DNA from: Lachnospiraceae bacterium
GTDB lineage: Bacteria; Bacillota; Clostridia; Lachnospirales; Lachnospiraceae
Length of the DNA: 64,000 nucleotides
Assembly (NCBI GenBank): GCA_016281335.1
Contig: JAEEIK010000111.1
Coordinates: forward strand, 1 to 64,000
Direction of reading: 5' to 3'
Shown here in pieces: positions 32,790 through 41,174 of this stretch. The position numbers and the translations under genes were made by a program. Position 1 is the first letter of the stretch. Each line of letters begins with the position of its first letter. The notes under the pieces are model-generated. The model had not been told where the DNA came from. It searched no databases and worked only from the letters and a program-made list of their open reading frames with translations.

Positions 32790-33854
32790 ATGGCACGGGT
32801 AAGTGATCCCCTTACGATCAATAAGACGCTGTTAAAAAACAGAATGACCATGGCGCCCACCGTAAAGTTCGATTATGCAGGTGAAGACGGGAAAGTTACG
32901 GATAAGCATATCGAACATTACAGAAAGCGCGCGGAGGGTGGCTTAGGACTTATATGCGTGGAGGCAACTGCAGTAACTCCCGGCGGAAGATTCGCAAAGA
33001 ATCATCTGGGGCTGTGGGAGGAAGCGCAGGTCGAAGGGCACAGGGCGATAAGCGGAGTCTGCCATGAGAACGGGGTACCGGTGATCATACAGCTTAATCA
33101 TACGGGGATCATTTCCAATCCGGCCTGCGGTCCGGCTATCGGGCCATCGGCAGTGCCCACCAGAAATCCGGAAATACTGTCAAAAGAAATGAGTATAGCC
33201 GAGATACATGAGATGCAGGAACAGTTCGTGGCTGCCGCCGTGCGCGCGAAGAAGGCGGGCTATGACGGAGTGCAGCTTCACGGCTGCCACGGCTATCTGA
33301 TCAATCAGTTCGCTGCTAAGAAAACAAATCTCAGAAGCGATGAATATGGCGGGAGTACAGTGAACAGGGCTCGCTTTGGTTCCGAGATAATATCTGAGAT
33401 CAGAAAGAGCTGCGGAAGTGATTTCCTAATCTCTGTACGAACTACAGGTATAGAACCGGATATCGCTACCGCAATAGAGATAGCTGAAGAATATGTAAAA
33501 GCCGGCTGTGATTATCTGCAGGTGTCCACCGGTATAGAATGGGAAGATCCCACAGTGGATGAGAACAATGAACACTATAACAGATTCTGTTCGTTGGGAG
33601 TGAGATTCCATGAGCATTTCAAAGGGCGCGTGCCGGTGTCATGCGTAAACGGAATCAATGATGCTGCGCAGGTAAAATATCTGATAGAGAATGAACTGGT
33701 CGATACAGTCGACCTGGCAAGAGCGGTGCTGGCTGATCCGGCTTTTTGCAGCGCGGTGCTTGAAGATAAAACTTATAACAAATGTTTTGGCTGCCCGAGA
33801 TGTCAGTACGGGCCCGCTATGCCGCATAAATGCCCGGCGGGCGGAGGAATATAA
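32790..33854 (+). CDS. NADH:flavin oxidoreductase, Old Yellow Enzyme type, short form
   Basis: 354 residues forming one OYE TIM barrel: MAPTVKFDYAG at the FMN site, IIQLNHTG, GYDGVQLHGCHGYLINQF and the family mark LRSDEYGGSTVNRARFG. The C-terminus has a cysteine group C-x2-C-x2-C followed by a fourth Cys (NKCFGCPRC, HKCPA), which resembles the iron-sulfur site of 2,4-dienoyl-CoA reductase and bile-acid BaiCD/BaiH enzymes. The NAD(P)-binding second half of those 640-residue enzymes is missing, so electrons may come from a separate partner such as the nearby flavodoxin; this is speculation. The start is 5 bp after the previous stop and the next gene begins 3 bp after its stop. Confidence 0.85.
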   Translation: MARVSDPLTINKTLLKNRMTMAPTVKFDYAGEDGKVTDKHIEHYRKRAEGGLGLICVEATAVTPGGRFAKNHLGLWEEAQVEGHRAISGVCHENGVPVIIQLNHTGIISNPACGPAIGPSAVPTRNPEILSKEMSIAEIHEMQEQFVAAAVRAKKAGYDGVQLHGCHGYLINQFAAKKTNLRSDEYGGSTVNRARFGSEIISEIRKSCGSDFLISVRTTGIEPDIATAIEIAEEYVKAGCDYLQVSTGIEWEDPTVDENNEHYNRFCSLGVRFHEHFKGRVPVSCVNGINDAAQVKYLIENELVDTVDLARAVLADPAFCSAVLEDKTYNKCFGCPRCQYGPAMPHKCPAGGGI

Positions 33855-33857
33855 GAG

Positions 33858-34631
33858 ATGATAAGCAGCGAAGAAATTGAGCAAGCTGTAAAACAGCAGC
33901 TCTCATATGAGTTTAACTGCAGTATCGGGGCTTTTGAAGGGGAAGAGAATATAATCACCCTGCCAAAGCTGCATGAGAAGAGAAGGAAGTTTTCAGATAA
34001 AGAATTCTTTCTGCAGATGGCTACTTTCGGTACCAATGCAGTGATAACTGCGGATGAGAGGATACATCCCTGGCTTAAGGAATGGATAAAAGACAAGCGG
34101 GGATTCTGGCTCTTCGAACAGCATAACTATTACGAACTGGAGAAGAAGCTCAGGGAATACGGACAGAAGATGGCGCTGACTCATCATATGTTCATCCCAG
34201 AACCTGAGCTCATGAATATCAAAACAGATCTGAAGATCAAATGGCTGGAGCAGGCGGATATAGCGGAGTATTACGGCAGAGAGGAATTCCCGAATGCCCT
34301 CTGCGAATGCTTCAAGCCTGAGAGACCTGACGTGCTGGCTGTGATCGCCCTGGACGGCGATCATATCATGGGCATGGCAGGCTGTTCCGCCGATACGCCG
34401 ACTCTCTGGCAGATCGGCATAGACATTGATCCTGCATACAGGGGACGCGGAGTCGCAAGAACCCTTGTAAGTCTGCTGCGCGACGAAACATTCAGAAGAG
34501 GCGCTATTCCCTATTACGGCACAAGTCTTTCCAATATCGCATCCTGGAAGACTGCTCTTTCAAGCGGTTTTGTTCCGTATTGGATCGAGACGGAGAGCAG
34601 GGAGATCAAAGACGGGGAATTTGAGAAATGA
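33858..34631 (+). CDS. GNAT family N-acetyltransferase
   Basis: 257 residues. The C-terminal half has the GNAT acetyl-CoA site: IGIDIDPAYRGRGVARTLVSLLRDE (motif R-G-R-G-V-A shown within), preceded by a VIALDGDHIMGMAGCSAD strand and followed by GTSLSNIASWKTALSSGF. The N-terminal 130 residues are divergent. It starts 3 bp after the OYE gene and is probably co-transcribed with it. Substrate unknown. In the B-strand region it keeps the usual Asn/Ala-rich NIASWKTA signature seen in acetyltransferases acting on small molecules. Confidence 0.85.
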   Translation: MISSEEIEQAVKQQLSYEFNCSIGAFEGEENIITLPKLHEKRRKFSDKEFFLQMATFGTNAVITADERIHPWLKEWIKDKRGFWLFEQHNYYELEKKLREYGQKMALTHHMFIPEPELMNIKTDLKIKWLEQADIAEYYGREEFPNALCECFKPERPDVLAVIALDGDHIMGMAGCSADTPTLWQIGIDIDPAYRGRGVARTLVSLLRDETFRRGAIPYYGTSLSNIASWKTALSSGFVPYWIETESREIKDGEFEK

Positions 34632-34665
34632 ACAATAATACTGCAGATGGTTTGAGGAGGAGAGT

Positions 34666-37600
34666 ATGAAGCAGAAGGGGATGTTAAAGAGAATACTGGC
34701 TATGTTTATGTCGGCGGTGTTGCTGCTGGAGACCGTTCCGTTTACGGAGGTCCATGCCGAGCCGCCGGAAGGAGACGGTACTTCTGCTGAAACTGCCTTT
34801 GAGATAGGCTCAGAGGATGCAGGCGCTGCCTGGACTGCGCTGGCAACTGCATTGGGAGCAGACGGAACCCAAAGGGCCGACGGAGAGAGTGAGGAAAAGC
34901 CTACATATTATAAACTTACATCGGACTGTAAAAAATCCGAATACATAACACCGACTTTTCCCTCCGGAAGAAACGCAGTAATAGACCTCTGCGGTCATAA
35001 GATCGACTGTAATCAGAAGCTTAGCATGGTACAGCTGTACGGAAATCTGGTGATAAACGACAGCGTCGGAGGCGGGATGATAAGCAATGGATTAGTATAT
35101 GGAGCCGGCGGGGCTATATATGTCGGAAGCAGCGGGAATCTTACCCTGAACGGAGGATGTATCACCGGGAGTATTGCATGTATTGCAATAGCCAGCCAGA
35201 GCGTGTCAAAACGGGGCGGCGGTATATGTGTTGACGGCGGCAGTTTCACCATGAACGGCGGTTCAATTACGGGAAACCGGCTGGGTGACATGGATTCAGC
35301 AAATTATTTTGGAGGTTCTGCTGTATTTATAATCAACGACGGAAGCTTTACCATGAATGACGGCCTTATAAGTGAGAATATCTCAAATAATTATTTCGGG
35401 GCTGCCGTAGATGTCAGGGAAGGCAGCTTTACCATGAACGGCGGGGTAATCGCAGATAACACGGCTACTTACGGCAATAGTAGTTCTGTTTATGGTGCAG
35501 GTGTATCCGTGGGGGAAAAATCAGGCAGCAGGATCGGCAACTTTATTATGAACGGAGGAGAGATCAGAGGGAACCGCTTTACCAAAAAGCAGGGGTACGG
35601 TGCGGGTGTATGTGTGATGCACGGAAGAGTAACCATAAATGGCGGCAGCATCAGAGAAAATGCCAATAATGAGTTTTCTTCTACAGGCTACGGTGGCGGA
35701 GTATATGAAATCTATGGACAGCTCCTCACCCTGGGAGGCAATGCCGAGATCTGCGATAACGGAGGGGATGATATAGCACTTGGTTACTCCGGCTCAAATT
35801 CTGCGATGATACAGATCAAAGAAAAGCTGAATAACGAAAACACTATCAGGATCGCAGCAGGAGCCCAGGGGACTGTCGATTATTCTGTTATGAAAGGCAG
35901 TACGGAAACCGCCTATGAATTGACAACAGAAGATATGTCAAGGGTTTCTTCGGCTTATGATTATCGTTATCCCGGACTGGATGAGAGCGGGGTACTTCAT
36001 CTTACAAAGGAATATGCAACGATCAGTTATGCAAAGCAGGAAGGCGAAGGCAGTATGGAAGCGCAGAAAGTTGCCAAGGGACTGAGAAGTATTCTGAACG
36101 AAAACTGCTTTACACGGGACGGGTATAACTTTTTGGGCTGGAATACAAAAGCCGGCGGAACGGGAGGGGCTTATACAGACGGAGGCGTTATCAATGCTGC
36201 CGGTGATCTGGCGCTTTACGCACAGTGGAGCCCCAATCCGGTGGTGACTTTCGTACATAACGGAGGAAAGGACGAGAGCGGGGTACAGAGCGTTACACGA
36301 GGTGTTCCGACGATGCTTGAGGAGAATAGTTTTACCCGTGCTCACTATAACTTTAAGGAATGGAATACCAAAGCGGATGGAAGCGGGATTTCCTATGCAG
36401 ATAAAGCAGAAGTACAACTTGTGGAGAATCTGAAACTTTATGCGATATGGGAAAAAACCGCATATGTCGTTACTTTCAATAAAAATGACGGGAGCGGAAC
36501 GACAGAAAAGCAGTTCATTGCAATAGGAACAGAAGAAAAACTGGACAGCTGTCCTTTTACTCTGGATCATTATGTGTTTACCGGCTGGAATACCAAATCT
36601 GACGGGAGCGGCACGGCATACAGCGATGAGCAGCTCATCAGCCTGCATGACGATATTGTGCTTTTTGCAAAGTGGGCACAGAGTGAATGCGTGATCAGCT
36701 TCAATGCAGACGGCGGAACGGGAAGTATGGAAAACCAGATAGTCATGTATAAAACTCCGACGAAGCTGAATGCAAACGTTTTTACAAAAGATGGATATAC
36801 TTTTTTGGGTTGGCATTCTTTTGCCACAAGAGAGGATTATGCCGATGAGGAAATAATAAGTGCGTACATTAGTATGGATATGACAGCACGCTGGGGTAAA
36901 AACTGCAGGGTGACTTTTGAAGCGAATGAAGGGACCGGGACTATGGATCCCCAGGCTTTTATCGGCAACGTTGAGTTTACGCTGAATAAAAACCAATTTA
37001 CAAGAAAGGGATATATATTTGACAGCTGGAATACAGAAGCTGATGGGAGCGGTAGAGCATACTCAGATAAAAGAAGCCTGACATTGAATAATGATATTAC
37101 CCTGTATGCGCAGTGGGAGAAAGCTGTGAGCGTCAGCTATAACGGCAACGGGGCGCAGGGAACCATGGCTAAGCAGGAATACAGATCCGGAGAGCAATTT
37201 AAACTTGAGCCAAATTCTTATGATAAGAGTGACTCGTTCTTTAGTGGCTGGAATACAGAGGCAGACGGAAGCGGGACGCCATATAAAGAAGAGCAGTATG
37301 TCCGCTTTACCGAGGATGTGATCCTTTATGCACAGTGGAAGAGGGCGGTATTGATCAGCTTCGATGCCAATGTTGACGATACTGAAAGCTGTGAGGGCAT
37401 CATGGAGACGCAGAAGGCTGATGCTGAGAATTCTGTAATCCTGAATTTAAATACGTATACAAGAGAAGGCTATGTATTTGGAGGCTGGAATACAGAGGCA
37501 GACGGCAGCGGGGAGTCTTACGCTGACAGGGTGTCTGCCAGGTTTACTCAGGATACAATACTATATGCACAATGGAGAAAGATAATATGGATCAGTTTTG

Positions 37601-40600
37601 ATGCCAATGTTCCCGTAACGGAGAAATATGAAGGTATCATGGAAGACCAGGAGTGGGTAAGCGGTTACGAATACACGCTTTTTCTGAATACATATACCCG
37701 GGAAGGATATGAGTTTATAGGCTGGAACACCAAAGCAGACGGCAGTGGGATGTTTTACGGTGACAGGGAGTATGCCAGATTTATCAGTGATACAAAACTA
37801 TATGCACAATGGAGAAAGATAATATGGATCAGTTTTGATGCCAATGTTCCCGAAACGGAAAAATATGAAGGTATCATGGAAGATCAGGAGGGGGTAAGCG
37901 GTTACGAATGTTCGCTTAGGGTAAACACATATATCCGGGAAGGATATGTGTTTACCGGCTGGAATACCAAAGCGGACGGCAGCGGGGCGTCTTACAGTGA
38001 TTATCAGACGATTGCCTTTAGTGTCGATACTGTGCTCTATGCTCAGTGGAGTCCGATGATCAGTATTATCTTTGATAGAAATACAGGAGACGGGATCAGG
38101 AAACAAATCTATATATCAGATCCGGGTGCTGGCATTGTTATAGGCTCCGGGATCGATGAAGTACTCTCTCTGCGGGACGGTTATGCTATTACCGGGTGGA
38201 ATACGGAAGCTGATGGGAGCGGAAATTCATATGATAATTTCGAACGGATATTTCCTGATAAGAGTATGACTTTATATGCAAAATGGAGCAAAAAAGTAAA
38301 ACTTACACTGTATTCCGACAATGAGAAGAGGTATGAAACATTTGAAATACCGGGAAAATGGTTTGATACCGGGCTTATATCGGATGAAGAGGTGTCTGCA
38401 CCGGAAGGCTATGTAATAAGCGGATGGAATACGGAAAAAGACGGAAGCGGAATAGCTTATGATAGGAGCTTTGTGGTGTTACAGAGTGATATGGAACTGT
38501 ATGCCCAATATGCCGAAGAGGTGACCCTTACGTATTACAATGATGAAAATGATCAAAAGGGCGATGTTTATCATTATGCAAAAGGTGAAGAGGCAGTGAT
38601 CATACAGAGAAATCTTGTGGATGAATCGGTCCTCAGCTGGAATACGAAGGCGGACGGAAGCGGGATAGCTTATGCTCCGGAAAGCAGTATCATTTTAACG
38701 GATGATCTGGTGTTATACGGACAATGGGTGGAATCAGTTGGAATCTGTATTATAATAAATACAAGTGATCCGCCGAAGTTTAGTTGGCCCAAGGGGGGGA
38801 AGATCAATCTGGGAGATTATGCGTATCAAAATTACTATGTAACGCATTGGGACAGCATAATAACGGGGTGGAATACGAGACAGGACGGAAAAGGAACTGC
38901 TTATGAGGCTGATGCCGAATTAACAGTAACGGAAGACATCACGCTGTACGGACAGCTGGAAGAAGGCGGCTTAAGTATGGAACAGGAAGACAGTATATAC
39001 GGTGAGAAGATCAACCAACCGGTTTTTAAGGTTCAGGATATGATAGTTGACTGCGGCACAAGACTGGAGCTGCGGTATCGCGACAGAGATTCGGCAGGCA
39101 GGGGATCACTTCTGGTTCCGACTGAGGCAGGCCACTATACGGTATGTGCTTATAAAACGGGGATACATGATAAGAAGCTCGTGGCAAGCGCAAATTTCAG
39201 CATAGCTCCCAGACCGGTAAAGGTAAGCGGGATCACGGCAGCAGATAAAGAATACGACGGTACTGTGTCAGTCACTCTTGATTGTTCTAAAGCGGTGCTG
39301 GAAGGAAAACTTAAAAGTGATGAATTATCGGTAAAGGCAACGGGCAGATTTGAAAGCAGTGAAGTCGGCAGCGGAAAGAAAGTCATTATAAGTAATATAG
39401 AACTTACCGGAGAAGATAAAGACAATTATGTGCTGGCAGCTGATGGGCAGCAGAGTACTGCAACAGCGGATATCATTGAACAGAAAAAAGAAGAGAAAGA
39501 GGAACAGGAAGTTGAACCTACACCCGCACCGGTTATGGGTATTGAGATCGACTTTGATCCCGAGAGTATCTCCAGGAATTCTGCGGGTGAGTATGCAGCA
39601 GTATATACCGGAAAGAATATAGAGCCTGCTGTGATAGTTAAGAATAACGGGGAGATACTGATAGCCGGCAGGGACTATACTTTGAAATACTCCGGCAATA
39701 AGGAGGTTTCAAACAAAGGCGCTGCGGTGATCATCAGCGGTAAAGGAGCTTTTGAAGGTGAGGAAAAACTTGTCTTCAGTATAACAAAAAGAAGTATTGA
39801 TGATGAGAGCGTTATAGTAGGAAATACCATTTATAAGAAAGGCAGTGATGCTTCACCGGTAGTTGTCTTTAACGGAATGATCCTTAAGAATGATAAGGAC
39901 TACAGTTTGAAGCGTGACGGAAACACGGCGGTGATAAGCGGCAGCGGGAACTTTGAAGGTAATAGAAGTGTAGAGCTGGTCGAGCTGGATGAGGCGGCTT
40001 ATAAAGAAAAAGCCATAAAGCTCTCTATGAAAAAGATCAGCCGTGTCTATACCGGAGAGGCCGTAAGACTCAGCGCTGAAGAACTTGTGGTCAAAGATGC
40101 GGCAGGAAACATACTTAAGGAAGATACGGATTACATAGTGAGTTATTCCGATAATGTAAATGCCGGTACCGTAAGGTTAACGGTGACGGCTATCGGTATG
40201 TATAACGGAGCGGTGAGCAGGAGCTTTAAGATAAAGCCTGATAAAAATGCTTCCTTTAATGTCCGAATTGATGAAGAAAGCTATGAGTATGTTAAAGCAG
40301 GAGTAAATCCCGTACTGAGCGTAAGCCTTTCGGGAAAGAACACGGTGCTTAAGGAGGGCAGGGATTACAGACTTGCATTCTCGTCAAATAAGAAAGTGGG
40401 AAAAGGCAGATATAAACTGACTTTCATCGGAAATTATAAAGGCGCAAAATACAAGGGCGATAACAGCTTCACGATAGTTAAGAAAAAGGCAACTGAGAAT
40501 AACACGCTGGTGATCGCAGGAGATATGACATTTAAAAAATCCGGAAAATACCAGCCCAAGGTCTATGTGATCGTTGACGGGGAACTGCTGGCGAAGAGCG

Positions 40601-41055
40601 ATGTGACGGCTGATTATTCGGAAAAAGAAAAACTTGACGGAGCAAAAAACAACTGCACGGTCAAGCTGAACGTGAAGGGAAAGAAATATGCCGACGGTAC
40701 GGCTGGTAAGGGTATAAGTGTCAGCTATAATGTGGTAACTGCAGATGGTCGGATTGATGTAAGTAAAGGAAAGATTGCGCTTGTTTGTGACGGGAAGACG
40801 GTAAAAGATGTACCCTATACCGGACGGAAGATAAGCTTCTCATCAGGTGACCCTACAACATTGCAACTTAAGCTTAAAGGAAATACTGTTCTGGATTCCA
40901 AGCAGATAGCGGAAAACTTTGATATCTTCTATGCAGATAATACGGAGCGTGGGAAGGCTACGGTAATACTGAAAGCCAAGGCCAGATCCAAATATGTCGG
41001 AGCCGTAGCAGGGACCTTCAAGATAGTCAGCGGTGAAATGAAGGTCGCTAAATAG
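34666..41055 (+). CDS. Giant secreted protein with beta-helix, 13 B-repeats and MBG/YDG-like domains
   Basis: 2129 residues. Signal peptide to about residue 32 (VHAE). Residues 90-440 are Gly/Asn-rich repeats of the type GGSFTMNGGSITGN, typical of a right-handed parallel beta-helix. Residues 445-1440 hold 13 InlB-like B-repeats with core GWNTKADGSG-x-x-Y-x-D and LYAQW ends. A YDG/MBG-type domain follows (KEYDGTVSVTLD, about 1525-1605), then several related Ig-like modules to the end. No LPxTG motif. Two neighbouring repeats are near-identical at DNA level, 237 bp apart (37581 and 37818). GAGGAGAG precedes the ATG. Most likely a long fibrous adhesin. Confidence 0.8.
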   Translation: MKQKGMLKRILAMFMSAVLLLETVPFTEVHAEPPEGDGTSAETAFEIGSEDAGAAWTALATALGADGTQRADGESEEKPTYYKLTSDCKKSEYITPTFPSGRNAVIDLCGHKIDCNQKLSMVQLYGNLVINDSVGGGMISNGLVYGAGGAIYVGSSGNLTLNGGCITGSIACIAIASQSVSKRGGGICVDGGSFTMNGGSITGNRLGDMDSANYFGGSAVFIINDGSFTMNDGLISENISNNYFGAAVDVREGSFTMNGGVIADNTATYGNSSSVYGAGVSVGEKSGSRIGNFIMNGGEIRGNRFTKKQGYGAGVCVMHGRVTINGGSIRENANNEFSSTGYGGGVYEIYGQLLTLGGNAEICDNGGDDIALGYSGSNSAMIQIKEKLNNENTIRIAAGAQGTVDYSVMKGSTETAYELTTEDMSRVSSAYDYRYPGLDESGVLHLTKEYATISYAKQEGEGSMEAQKVAKGLRSILNENCFTRDGYNFLGWNTKAGGTGGAYTDGGVINAAGDLALYAQWSPNPVVTFVHNGGKDESGVQSVTRGVPTMLEENSFTRAHYNFKEWNTKADGSGISYADKAEVQLVENLKLYAIWEKTAYVVTFNKNDGSGTTEKQFIAIGTEEKLDSCPFTLDHYVFTGWNTKSDGSGTAYSDEQLISLHDDIVLFAKWAQSECVISFNADGGTGSMENQIVMYKTPTKLNANVFTKDGYTFLGWHSFATREDYADEEIISAYISMDMTARWGKNCRVTFEANEGTGTMDPQAFIGNVEFTLNKNQFTRKGYIFDSWNTEADGSGRAYSDKRSLTLNNDITLYAQWEKAVSVSYNGNGAQGTMAKQEYRSGEQFKLEPNSYDKSDSFFSGWNTEADGSGTPYKEEQYVRFTEDVILYAQWKRAVLISFDANVDDTESCEGIMETQKADAENSVILNLNTYTREGYVFGGWNTEADGSGESYADRVSARFTQDTILYAQWRKIIWISFDANVPVTEKYEGIMEDQEWVSGYEYTLFLNTYTREGYEFIGWNTKADGSGMFYGDREYARFISDTKLYAQWRKIIWISFDANVPETEKYEGIMEDQEGVSGYECSLRVNTYIREGYVFTGWNTKADGSGASYSDYQTIAFSVDTVLYAQWSPMISIIFDRNTGDGIRKQIYISDPGAGIVIGSGIDEVLSLRDGYAITGWNTEADGSGNSYDNFERIFPDKSMTLYAKWSKKVKLTLYSDNEKRYETFEIPGKWFDTGLISDEEVSAPEGYVISGWNTEKDGSGIAYDRSFVVLQSDMELYAQYAEEVTLTYYNDENDQKGDVYHYAKGEEAVIIQRNLVDESVLSWNTKADGSGIAYAPESSIILTDDLVLYGQWVESVGICIIINTSDPPKFSWPKGGKINLGDYAYQNYYVTHWDSIITGWNTRQDGKGTAYEADAELTVTEDITLYGQLEEGGLSMEQEDSIYGEKINQPVFKVQDMIVDCGTRLELRYRDRDSAGRGSLLVPTEAGHYTVCAYKTGIHDKKLVASANFSIAPRPVKVSGITAADKEYDGTVSVTLDCSKAVLEGKLKSDELSVKATGRFESSEVGSGKKVIISNIELTGEDKDNYVLAADGQQSTATADIIEQKKEEKEEQEVEPTPAPVMGIEIDFDPESISRNSAGEYAAVYTGKNIEPAVIVKNNGEILIAGRDYTLKYSGNKEVSNKGAAVIISGKGAFEGEEKLVFSITKRSIDDESVIVGNTIYKKGSDASPVVVFNGMILKNDKDYSLKRDGNTAVISGSGNFEGNRSVELVELDEAAYKEKAIKLSMKKISRVYTGEAVRLSAEELVVKDAAGNILKEDTDYIVSYSDNVNAGTVRLTVTAIGMYNGAVSRSFKIKPDKNASFNVRIDEESYEYVKAGVNPVLSVSLSGKNTVLKEGRDYRLAFSSNKKVGKGRYKLTFIGNYKGAKYKGDNSFTIVKKKATENNTLVIAGDMTFKKSGKYQPKVYVIVDGELLAKSDVTADYSEKEKLDGAKNNCTVKLNVKGKKYADGTAGKGISVSYNVVTADGRIDVSKGKIALVCDGKTVKDVPYTGRKISFSSGDPTTLQLKLKGNTVLDSKQIAENFDIFYADNTERGKATVILKAKARSKYVGAVAGTFKIVSGEMKVAK
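37581..38054 (+). repeat. 237-bp tandem duplication within the B-repeats
   Basis: The stretch beginning GATAATATGGATCAGTTTTG at 37581 recurs at 37818 (79 codons later), with few differences over about 90 bp and weaker similarity beyond, showing a recent in-frame duplication of one B-repeat. Confidence 0.85.
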
Positions 41056-41116
41056 TCGTATCACAGCGCCGACGCAGGGGCTTAATGCATCCTGTGATGG
41101 CGCGGGAGAGGAGAGC

Positions 41117-41174
41117 GAGCCCCTCATCAGTCAGCGCGGAGCGCTGACAGCTTCTCCCCGAGGGGGAGAAGCCT
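41117..41174 (-). repeat. Dispersed palindromic element, copy B
   Basis: Inverted copy of the element at 6223. On the minus strand: CTTCTCCCC-CT-CGGGGAGAAG, then GTCAGCGC-TCC-GCGCTGAC, then TGATGAGGGG. Both stems are perfect here. It lies between two convergent genes, overlaps the stop codon of the transglutaminase gene by 2 bp, and could act as a two-way transcription end. Confidence 0.7.

Noticed and set aside
35938-36996. Minus-strand frame of 352 codons within the giant adhesin.
   Set aside because: Antisense to the repeat region of a continuous plus-strand gene, with no recognisable domain.
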